Source: Methylophilus sp. DW102
GTDB taxonomy: Bacteria; Pseudomonadota; Gammaproteobacteria; Burkholderiales; Methylophilaceae
Reading direction: 5' to 3'
DNA: 64,000 nt
Assembly: GCF_037076555.1 (NCBI RefSeq)
Contig: NZ_AP029023.1
Location: 1-64,000, forward strand
Shown: in pieces, positions 56,975 to 64,000 of the stretch
Numbering within the stretch: the first letter of the stretch is position 1
Layout: each line of letters starts with the position of its first letter
The notes under the pieces: generated by a model
What the model was told of the DNA's origin: nothing
Databases searched by the model: none
Seen by the model: the letters and a program-made list of their open reading frames with translations, nothing else
Position numbers and translations under genes: made by a program

Positions 56975-59209
56975 TTGAAAAAACAACCCTCCATGCTGAC
57001 CCGCCAGGTTATTCTTGATGGCTTGAAATATCTGGCCACAGGCGGTTTCTGGCTCAAACACAGCCACTTGCCAAAACTCGACCATGCCATCCCTGACGAC
57101 TTTATCGGGATCTGTGTCGCGAGTAATCAGGATCCTGCCACTGATGATTACGTCTTGACGCAATTGCAGATGCTGGGTGTGACCAGGGTGCGGCTGGATA
57201 TCAGCGATGATGATGCACGCCCCCATCAAGAGCGTTTTTTGCGCCGTTTGTTAGCGGCTGGCCTCTCGGTGACCTTGCATGTGGTGCAGCCATTTACCGC
57301 GGCCAGAAATATGCGTGACGCCAGTGTGCAGCAAGCGTGGGCAACTTTTGTGAATGAGCTATTGCAAGCGTACGCGGGCAGCGTCGCGGCGCTGGAGATT
57401 GGTAACACGGTCAACCGCAAAAAATGGGCGGGCTATGACATGCCTGGCTTTATGTTGGCCTGGCAGCTGGCTTACGATCTGGCCAGACAATATCAGGTGC
57501 GAGTGGTGGGCCCGAATGTGCAGGATTTTGAGCCGCTGTATAACGTCAGTCTGCTGAAAACGCTGGCTCAGACCCGGCGCTTGCCCGATGTGCACAGCAA
57601 CAACCTGTTTGTGGAACGCGTGATTGAGCCCGAGCTGTCCGATGAGCGCATTTTCAAATATCAGTGGACTCGACACCTCAAGTTTAACCTGATCAAAAAA
57701 GCCCGTTTGTTGCAAAAAGTGGGGGAAGATTTTGGTGTGCCTGCACTGGTGTCGCCGGTGGCCTTCTGGGCGATTTACCGCATCAAACGCCACTTGCCGG
57801 ATGGCGCGCAAAAACAGGCCGATTACGTGGCACGCTACTTTACTTTGTTGGCCGCCTCTGGCGCTTTGCAGCACGCAAACTGGGGCGCCCTCATTTGTCA
57901 CCGTGAAGGCTTGATTGATGATGGCCTCAAGGATGCAGAGTATCCGGCACTGGAGCGCGTCGCCTATTACAAATCGGCCGATGGCCAGCGCGAACACTAT
58001 CTGCACAGACCCAGTTTTGCGGCATTTAAAACGGCATGCGACTGGCTGAACGGGGCGCACTATATTGCGCCTGTGAGTACCGGCCATGGACTCGAAATCC
58101 ACGAATTACAGCAGCATAGGAAAACCGTGCATATCGCCTGGACCGTCAACGGTCAATGTGCAGTGCTCGACCAAGTCTATTCCCCGCATTGTTTGCAGCT
58201 CGCGCAAATTTTTGACCGTGACGGCCAACCGGTACCAGACCGGCAATTAGTGACCGAGTCACCGCTGTATCTGGTGTGGCCAGAGCCGGACCAGATGTTA
58301 CTACGCACGGCGCAACCTGCCTTGAGTGGCACGGTGATTCATGCGCATATAGGCGGCAAGCAGTATTTTCCGGTACATGAAGGCGATTGGCGCGGCTTGA
58401 TTCTTGCCAAGGATGCCGAAGAAGCCAGACAATTATGGCAGGCTTGGCATCCGGAAACGCTGACTCCGCCTGCCAAACAGCAGGCGTTGCGCCATGCCAG
58501 AAATGCGATTTGGTCCTTGCCTGATCCGAGAACTCCCGGTCAGCAAGTGACTGTGAAAAAACCGGTGCGCATGTATTGGCATAAAACGCTACTGGACAGA
58601 TTTAAACCCAGCAAAGCCAAGCGCAGCTGGAACGGGGCGATGGAATTGTTGCGGCGAGGCGTGGGTACTGCCATGCCTGTCGCATTCATCGAGCATACGC
58701 ATGACACCACGTTGCGCCGCAATTTTTATATCTGTGATTTTGTGCCGCATCAGTTTGCCATTTCCAAGGCGTTTTTGGCTTTTCGCGAGGGCGCGACCGA
58801 ATACGAGGGCCTGACTGCCGAGCATTTGTATCAGGCCTTTGCCCGGTTTTGCCTGCATATGCACCATTCGGGGATTTATTTCCGCGACTTTTCCGGGGGT
58901 AATATTCTGGTGCAGCGTGAAGGGGATCAGTTACAGTTTGTGCTGATAGACACCGCCCGCTTGCATGCGACGCCGAGAGCGACGCCGATGTCAAATCGTC
59001 TGGCCGACTTGACGCGCGCCTTGAACAAACTGCATTGGGAAGGCCGCAAGCAGTTTTTGCAAATATATCTCGGCATGAGCGGTCGCCGCCTGAGCTGGCA
59101 GTTTTTATGGCCGTTTTACGTCTATGACTTCAAGGTGAGCCTCAAGCGCACCATCGGCCGCAAAGGCATCAGCAAATTGTTGCGCCAGATCAAGTCGCGG
59201 GCGGATTAA
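56975..59209 (+). CDS. Fusion of a glycosidase-like barrel and a WaaP/Kdo-kinase-like domain
   Basis: 744 residues with two parts. Residues about 35-360 look like a TIM-barrel glycoside-hydrolase-type domain (ALEIGNTVNRKKWAGYDMPG, with Glu141 at the usual acid position). A linker of beta type follows (about 360-500). Residues about 530-744 look like a lipopolysaccharide-type small-molecule kinase: RDFSGGNILV with Asp638 (catalytic loop) and VLIDTAR with Asp659 (DFG-like). The start is TTG with AAGGG upstream, ATG 56993 is alternative. No signal peptide. The combination suggests a role in an envelope glycan linked to the preceding phosphoglycerol transferase; not a named family I know. Confidence 0.72.
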   Translation: MKKQPSMLTRQVILDGLKYLATGGFWLKHSHLPKLDHAIPDDFIGICVASNQDPATDDYVLTQLQMLGVTRVRLDISDDDARPHQERFLRRLLAAGLSVTLHVVQPFTAARNMRDASVQQAWATFVNELLQAYAGSVAALEIGNTVNRKKWAGYDMPGFMLAWQLAYDLARQYQVRVVGPNVQDFEPLYNVSLLKTLAQTRRLPDVHSNNLFVERVIEPELSDERIFKYQWTRHLKFNLIKKARLLQKVGEDFGVPALVSPVAFWAIYRIKRHLPDGAQKQADYVARYFTLLAASGALQHANWGALICHREGLIDDGLKDAEYPALERVAYYKSADGQREHYLHRPSFAAFKTACDWLNGAHYIAPVSTGHGLEIHELQQHRKTVHIAWTVNGQCAVLDQVYSPHCLQLAQIFDRDGQPVPDRQLVTESPLYLVWPEPDQMLLRTAQPALSGTVIHAHIGGKQYFPVHEGDWRGLILAKDAEEARQLWQAWHPETLTPPAKQQALRHARNAIWSLPDPRTPGQQVTVKKPVRMYWHKTLLDRFKPSKAKRSWNGAMELLRRGVGTAMPVAFIEHTHDTTLRRNFYICDFVPHQFAISKAFLAFREGATEYEGLTAEHLYQAFARFCLHMHHSGIYFRDFSGGNILVQREGDQLQFVLIDTARLHATPRATPMSNRLADLTRALNKLHWEGRKQFLQIYLGMSGRRLSWQFLWPFYVYDFKVSLKRTIGRKGISKLLRQIKSRAD

Positions 59210-59349
59210 GGGGTATATCAGGCGATACTCATGAAAATCATGAACGCATGTTGCGCAGTTTAATCACGACAATCTTTTAGCCTAGTTTTAATATGGTCAC
59301 ACGTTGATAGCAACTGCTAAGACGAATTTAGGATAAAGGAGAAATGACT

Positions 59350-59421
59350 ATGTGGACTAAACCAGCTGCTACCGAAATGCGTTTCGGCTTTGAAGTAACT
59401 ATGTACGTTATGAACAAATAA
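59350..59421 (+). CDS. pqqA: PQQ precursor peptide PqqA
   Basis: 23-residue peptide MWTKPAATEMRFGFEVTMYV plus MNK. It matches PqqA: conserved MWTKP start and the core FEVTMY, in which Glu15 and Tyr19 are cross-linked by PqqE and become pyrroloquinoline quinone. An ATG at 59344 has only 2 bp to AAGGAG (59336-59341); the ATG at 59350 has 8 bp and gives the usual length. No pqqBCDE follows; a terminator comes 20 bp after the stop. PQQ is the cofactor of methanol dehydrogenase. Confidence 0.96.
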   Translation: MWTKPAATEMRFGFEVTMYVMNK

Positions 59422-59440
59422 TTTGTTCCTGATGGCATGA

Positions 59441-59464
59441 ACGGGCGCTTTAGCGCCCGTTTTC
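59441..59464 (+). terminator. Rho-independent terminator after pqqA
   Basis: ACGGGCGC (59441-59448), loop TTTA, GCGCCCGT (59453-59460) and TTTC. A strong G+C stem, so pqqA is probably a monocistronic transcript. Confidence 0.85.
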
Positions 59465-59559
59465 ATTTCCGGCTACTCTGTTATCTTGATAAAAGATGCC
59501 GCACAAAACTTTTCTGGTCAAGCCTGCTCAAATGCCAGAATCATTTGAGAGAATTCACT

Positions 59560-60303
59560 ATGCTTGGCCTTACGAAATGCCTGACTCAAATCAGCTCCGC
59601 CCTGGTGTTATGGATGGTCCATGCCACCGTCATTGCCTGTCTGGATGAGCAGTCTTTAAAAAGTCTGGCAGACAAGGAAATGCAATACATGCTGCAGCGT
59701 ATCCCACCTGCATTTGCGGATGCAGTGGCTGATCAGCAGGTCAGTGGCAGCATGTCCGTCACCACGACGCAACCTTGTCAGATCCACTGGCAGTTGCAAC
59801 TGCCAGCGGCAGACCTCGCCGAAGCACACGCCTTGTTGCAAGCCGATCCGGCCAAGCAAATCATGTTGGCTGCACAAGGCTATCAAGTGCCTGAGACGAC
59901 AGACAATCAGGCTGATTTTAGTCTAGATGCGGCCAGCTTGCAGCCGCTGCATCGCGATACCTTGCAGACTGCGCCACTGGGTAAATTGCGCGCCAGCGTG
60001 GAACTCATGTATGCGATGTTGACCCAGGCCAGGGCCGATGCAGTATCCACGCCCAAGCCCTGGACGGGTGCGGATCAGCAGGCACTGAAGCAGACTTGCC
60101 AGCAGCGCTACCATGCCGACGATATGACGCAGGCCTGCGACTGCTATGCACTCGGTCTTGCGCAAAAGTATAGTTACCGGCAAGTGCGTTACAACCACTA
60201 TCTTTTGACCAATCCATATGCTTTTGCGACCGGCAATGGTGCGGCTTACAAGCAACTGGACAAAGCCTTGCAGGCGACTTGCGGTCTGCAGACGCTCAAA
60301 TAA
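59560..60303 (+). CDS. Putative lipoprotein (247 aa)
   Basis: 247 residues. An N-terminal hydrophobic stretch ends in VIAC (Cys27), a plausible lipobox, so it is probably a lipoprotein. No recognised domain. Several later Cys (CQQRYHADDMTQACDCYAL) may form disulfides. The open frame extends upstream into the pqqA terminator, but ATG 59560 with GAGAG before it is the likely start. Convergent with the DUF3034 gene. Confidence 0.72.
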   Translation: MLGLTKCLTQISSALVLWMVHATVIACLDEQSLKSLADKEMQYMLQRIPPAFADAVADQQVSGSMSVTTTQPCQIHWQLQLPAADLAEAHALLQADPAKQIMLAAQGYQVPETTDNQADFSLDAASLQPLHRDTLQTAPLGKLRASVELMYAMLTQARADAVSTPKPWTGADQQALKQTCQQRYHADDMTQACDCYALGLAQKYSYRQVRYNHYLLTNPYAFATGNGAAYKQLDKALQATCGLQTLK

Positions 60304-60319
60304 TGACTTGTGGGTTCAC

Positions 60320-61189
60320 TTAGTAATTTAACTGGCCTGAGAAGTACCAACCGGTCTGGTCGTCCTTGTTGGCGATTCTGCCCAAATCAATATAGGCGCC
60401 AGTGATAGACACGTTGCGGTGCGGAAACCAGGTCATGAAAATATCGTGCGCACTGTTTTCTTTGTATACCGACAGGTTATTTGGTTTTCCGCGATATTCA
60501 GTGCCGATGAGCCAGTTATCCGAAAGCATGATCGCTGCCGAGGCGGCTGGCAGGATACGATAGCGGTCATGCCGGTCACCGCCAAATCCCAAGAGGCCAA
60601 ACTGGTTGGCTTTACTGGCATGCAGATTGGCATTGATGAGCAAGTTGTAGCCATTAATCGCACCCAAAAATAACTTGCTGGTGGCCACATAATAATCAAT
60701 GCCATCGCGATCTTTGGCGCCCAGCGCCTTGGGCACAAAGTGGTAGTCCTCGTTATATTTGTATTGGGCCCCCACCGAGATTTGTGGCAGCCAGCTGTCC
60801 TGTTCATAGACGGCGTCGCCTATCAGGCGTAATTTTATGCCTAATGTGTTCAGACGGACTTCCTCGCCAGGCACCGTATCGCTCAAGCCGAACCGCGCCT
60901 GGCTGGCACTGAGTTCGATGCGATTGAAAGCACCAATCGCGATCCCAGAGGTATTTAATTTAAAGTCGCCCTTGGTTTGTGCATGCGTATAAAACGCCGA
61001 GCCGCCAATTTGTTTGTCTGTGCCATAACCGCTAATCACAGCCCAAGGCATCAAGCCACCGCCTGCCGCCCCCTCAATCTGGGTGACGCCACCGGTCGCT
61101 AACAGGCGATCGCCTGCGTTGGCTACGATAGGCAAGGTCATTGCTGTTGCCACTGCAATGCAGCCGATCAGAAGGGGAGAAGAATGCAT
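60320..61189 (-). CDS. DUF3034-family outer-membrane protein
   Basis: 289 residues. Signal peptide (ending IVANA), then a Gly/Tyr/Asn-rich beta-barrel-like sequence ending in aromatic Tyr (FSGQLNY). The family DUF3034 is common in methylotrophic and related betaproteobacteria; GGVTQIEGAAGGGLMPWAVISGYG is typical. Function unknown; it recurs beside the truncated hemoglobin and copper-protein genes that diverge from it here. Confidence 0.85.
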   Translation of the reverse strand: MHSSPLLIGCIAVATAMTLPIVANAGDRLLATGGVTQIEGAAGGGLMPWAVISGYGTDKQIGGSAFYTHAQTKGDFKLNTSGIAIGAFNRIELSASQARFGLSDTVPGEEVRLNTLGIKLRLIGDAVYEQDSWLPQISVGAQYKYNEDYHFVPKALGAKDRDGIDYYVATSKLFLGAINGYNLLINANLHASKANQFGLLGFGGDRHDRYRILPAASAAIMLSDNWLIGTEYRGKPNNLSVYKENSAHDIFMTWFPHRNVSITGAYIDLGRIANKDDQTGWYFSGQLNY

Positions 61190-61231
61190 GGTAACGCTTT
61201 CAAAATTTGATCGAATAGCATCATTATCTCG

Positions 61232-61258
61232 TTTTCGCGATAAGAATCATTGCGAAAA
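61232..61258. promoter_or_regulatory. Dyad between divergent genes, Fur-like core
   Basis: Perfect 7-bp arms TTTTCGC (61232-61238) and GCGAAAA (61252-61258) enclose GATAAGAATCATT, which resembles part of a Fur box. It lies between the DUF3034 and hemoglobin gene starts and could control both. Regulator assignment is a guess. Confidence 0.4.
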
Positions 61259-61348
61259 TAGCGATTGATTTGATTGGCTTTTTCATCGTTTCAAACTTTT
61301 TAAGCTCACGTAATATGCTGATAGTGTGGCAATTTAACGGAGGAAGAA

Positions 61349-61771
61349 ATGCGAAGGTTGATCTGGATTGGCTTGTTGCTGTGCATGGCGGGGTGTACCG
61401 CCCAGCCCAAGCCTGATGCAAGCTTGTTCAGCCGTATCGGTGGCCTGCCGATGCTGAGCCGCTTGTCGAATCAAACTTTGGATATTGTCAGCAAGGATCC
61501 ACGTGCAGCCCGCTCATTTGAAGGGGTGAAAATGGTCACGCTTAAACAGAGTCTGACCAATTTTTTATGTGTTAAAACTGGCGGGCAATGTGAGTATGAG
61601 GGCGAGACCATGAAAAATGCGCATGCCGATGCCCATATCACCATGGCAGAATTCGAAATTATGGTTGAGGTATTGCGGGAGCGCATGGATATCAATGGCG
61701 TAGGCACCAAAGAAAAGAATGAGCTGTTGAAGATACTGGCGCCCATGAAGCGGGACGTGGTCAGTGATTAA
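61349..61771 (+). CDS. Lipoprotein group 1 truncated hemoglobin
   Basis: 140 residues. Lipobox around CMAGC (Cys16) after a short signal, then a truncated-hemoglobin-like globin: SLFSRIGG, FLCVKTGGQCEYEG, and NAHADAHITMAEFE containing the proximal His. It would bind heme in the periplasm; NO, O2 or electron-related roles are possible. GGAGG six bases before the ATG. Near the copper-protein gene, an arrangement known in methylotrophs. Confidence 0.85.
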   Translation: MRRLIWIGLLLCMAGCTAQPKPDASLFSRIGGLPMLSRLSNQTLDIVSKDPRAARSFEGVKMVTLKQSLTNFLCVKTGGQCEYEGETMKNAHADAHITMAEFEIMVEVLRERMDINGVGTKEKNELLKILAPMKRDVVSD

Positions 61772-61790
61772 GCTTGCAAAGGATAAGAAG

Positions 61791-62378
61791 ATGCGTTTTT
61801 TGAGCAGGCCGCTGCTTGGCGCAGGACTCTGGTTACTCTGTCTGGGGCTGTCTGCGCACGCCGCGGAAGTGACGCTCACTGTGACGGATGCTGCGGGCCG
61901 GCTGGTCACCGATGCGGTCGTCGCGTTTTATGACAAGAAAACCCCGGCAATCAGTCCAGCCCCTGGCAAGATCGTGCAAAAAAACAAAATGTTTAACCCC
62001 AAGGTAACCGTAATCCAGACCGGTACCAAGGTGAATTTTCCGAATGAAGATACGGTGAGGCACCATGTCTACTCATTTTCACCTGCCAAAAAATTCGAGC
62101 TGAAGTTGTATTCCGGCGTGCCAACGGACCCCGTGTTGTTTGATCAGGCGGGATTGGTGACATTAGGATGCAACATTCATGATTCTATGGTAGGGTATAT
62201 TTATGTCGTCGATACCCCGTTTTTTGTCAAAACGGACGACCAAGGCAAGGCCATGATCAAGCTCAGTGATGGTCAATACAGTTATCAAGCCTGGCTACCA
62301 GGACAAAATAAACCTGGCACAGAACAAAAGGTAAATATTGAAGGGGCCGCAACCGAGCTGAAAATTGCGCTTCCCTAA
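61791..62378 (+). CDS. Methylamine-utilization-type cupredoxin
   Basis: 195 residues. Signal peptide ending SAHA, then an Ig-like part and a plastocyanin-like copper domain: His91/His92 (RHHVYSFS), Cys127, His130 and Met133 (LGCNIHDSM) give the type 1 copper set. Annotated in relatives as a methylamine utilization protein. It may carry electrons or copper in the periplasm. ATG 61791 with AAGG upstream is the start; 19 bp after the hemoglobin gene. Confidence 0.88.
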   Translation: MRFLSRPLLGAGLWLLCLGLSAHAAEVTLTVTDAAGRLVTDAVVAFYDKKTPAISPAPGKIVQKNKMFNPKVTVIQTGTKVNFPNEDTVRHHVYSFSPAKKFELKLYSGVPTDPVLFDQAGLVTLGCNIHDSMVGYIYVVDTPFFVKTDDQGKAMIKLSDGQYSYQAWLPGQNKPGTEQKVNIEGAATELKIALP

Positions 62379-62391
62379 CATTCTCACTGCA

Positions 62392-64000
62392 TGATCCAGT
62401 TCAAACACATTCGTTCGCGAATTGCTTTTACATTCTTAACCGTGGTCATTGCCATTCAGTTGGCAGGTCTGGTTCCGCTTAAATACGCCCTGGTAAAACA
62501 TGCCAACCGCCTGGCCGAAGAGCAGATGGAGGTCGGCGAACGGGTATTTGTCAATTTGCTGCAACACAACACGCAAAGTCTCAAACAGGCGACGCAAGTG
62601 TTGGCCGCGGATTATGCCTTTAGGGAAGCCGTTGCCACCAACGATGCGGAAACGATTGCCTCCGCACTGGAAAGCTACCAGGGCCGCATCCATGCTCAGG
62701 TCGCCTATTTCGTCAGTCAAGATGAAGCGATGGTCATCGGCACCCAGGAAAGCGAGTCTGCCATTTCTGGCAGTGCGGCCCATCAGGAGTTTGTACAGGC
62801 CATTATCGAGAATCAAACCGGCACACTCAAGTTTGAACTGGTGGATGGCAAACCTTATCAGTTGATAGCCGTGCCGGTTAAAGCACCCGAAGTGATCGGC
62901 TGGGTAGTGATGGGGTTTGCCGTGGATAACCGCCTGGCCGCGCAAATCAAGCAACTGACGCACCTGGATGTCACCTTTGTACAAAAAACCCATCAGCACG
63001 ATTGGGCGCTGGTTACGGGGACTGCCAACCACGAACTTTCAAACCTGCTGGTCAAAACCGTTTCCGATGTGTATGCACAGAAGCTGTCTTTACACAAGGT
63101 CGACCTGGATGGCATTACCTACCATCTTAAAATACGTTCCTTGCATGAAACCAAGGATGAAGCTTTGCTGGTGGTGCTGCAGGGCTCGGTAGAACCTTAC
63201 CTGCAGGATTTGAACACGCTGTTTAAAGTGATGATTTTCCTGACCTTGCTTGGTGTGGTCATTTTCGCTGCCTTGATCTGGTATGTTTCGCGCAAAACTA
63301 CCGAACCGATTGCGACGCTGGTTAAAAATGCCGATGACATTGCCATGGGCAATTATGACAAGCCAATTCAGGTGACCAGTACGGATGAGATCGGCTTACT
63401 GGCAACCGCCCTCAACAGCATGCGGGAAGCGGTGTTGCAACGCAGCTTGCGCATCCAGCGGCTGGCGTTTAATGATGAGCTGACTGGTCTTTCGAACCGG
63501 CTGGCATTTACCCAGGGCGTGCATCAGGCCATGCTGGCCCATGCCCAGAGCAATGCCAAGCTGAGTATTCTGGTCATTAATATTCACCGCTTCAAGCCTA
63601 TCAACCAAACGCTAGGTCGGGATTTTGGCGATGATTTGCTGCGTCACGTCGGTCAGGTGCTCAAACAGCATGTATTGAGTGAGCAAGACATGGTGGCGCG
63701 CCTCGATGCTGATGAATTTGCTGTGTTGTTACAGCATGCCGATCAGGCGCAAGCCACCCGGTTTGCAGATGCCATCCAACAGGTATTTGAGCAACCGGTG
63801 CAGGTGCAGGGCCAAGCGATTGATGTACAGGCGGGCATGGGGATTGCGCTGTATCCCGAACATGGCATGGACGAAGAATCTTTACTCAACCACGCTGAGA
63901 CGGCACTGCAAGAATCCAGACTCAAAAAGACGCCCTGGATTGTCTACAATACCTCGCTGGAAATTGACCAGTCCGAGACATTGACCCTGATCTCTGACCT
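62392..64000 (+). CDS. Membrane GGDEF protein, partial at the window end
   Basis: 536 codons are visible, no stop. One helix at about 10-30, a periplasmic sensor domain (about 40-280), a second helix, HAMP (STDEIGLLATALN), then GGDEF starting FNDELTGLSNRLAF. The active motif reads RLDADEF instead of RGGDEF, so cyclase activity is probably lost and the domain may act as a GTP sensor. An EAL domain may follow beyond the window. 13 bp after the cupredoxin gene, so probably cotranscribed. No strong ribosome site precedes the ATG. Confidence 0.88.

Noticed and set aside
59437-59559. Upstream extension of the lipoprotein gene
   Set aside because: It would begin inside the pqqA terminator and precede a good signal sequence with its own ribosome site at 59560.

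Overview
The window reads as the replication-origin end of a bacterial chromosome, numbered from the first base of dnaA. Gene content points to a betaproteobacterium, most likely a methylotroph of the family Methylophilaceae. The supporting signs are a free-standing pqqA (precursor of the methanol dehydrogenase cofactor), a methylamine-utilization-type copper protein beside a DUF3034 barrel and a lipoprotein truncated hemoglobin, a PEP-CTERM protein, and the orders gmk-rpoZ-spoT-recG and argH/algZ-algR-hemC-hemD. Genus and species cannot be fixed from the sequence alone.

Layout. 1-5300: dnaA, dnaN and gyrB, with DnaA boxes between the first two and a perfect parS palindrome between the last two. 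5350-15317: accessory metabolism and stress genes (KefB/C antiporter, a hydrolase lacking its nucleophile, SDR with a divergent LysR, hotdog thioesterase, thioredoxin-like protein, catalase-like protein, YcaC and pirin with a divergent LysR). A second parS core lies inside the thioredoxin-like gene. 15589-17565: a GGDEF/EAL protein. 17562-27944: a long minus-strand run of yicC, the four-gene ATP-grasp/alpha-E/transglutaminase/Anbu cassette, then gmk-rpoZ-spoT-recG. The cassette sits between yicC and gmk and is coupled to gmk by an ATGA overlap. 28093-33373: Ser/Thr kinase, PP2C phosphatase, rph, rdgB, a small protein and recQ.

33374-35757 is visibly A+T-richer. It holds a HigBA-type toxin-antitoxin pair with its own inverted-repeat operator, an orphan gene, a gene broken by one in-frame TGA, and a repeat-bearing gap; it looks acquired. 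35758-40878: tesA diverging by 2 bp from ybbA-ybbP, then hemW. 40879-41530 has no gene but carries an inverted pair of a roughly 200-bp dispersed repeat. 41531-48110: argH and an unknown membrane protein diverge from algZ-algR, a small-channel-like protein, and hemC-hemD. 48114-48779 is a PEP-CTERM protein.

48941-59209 is a plus-strand envelope cluster: an ArsR repressor whose operator abuts its start codon, Aas-like acyltransferase/acyl-ACP ligase, LplT-like lysophospholipid flippase, a periplasmic papain-like protein, a small membrane protein, an LtaS/OpgB-type phosphoglycerol transferase, and a fusion of a glycosidase-like barrel with a WaaP-like kinase. Lipid salvage, phosphoglycerol transfer and possible sugar phosphorylation in one run is the best candidate here for an undescribed pathway. 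Then follow orphan pqqA with a terminator, a lipoprotein, and the DUF3034 / truncated hemoglobin / cupredoxin / GGDEF group that runs off the window end.

No tRNA, rRNA, CRISPR array or transposase gene was recognised. Family assignments rest on motif recognition by eye; no search was run.
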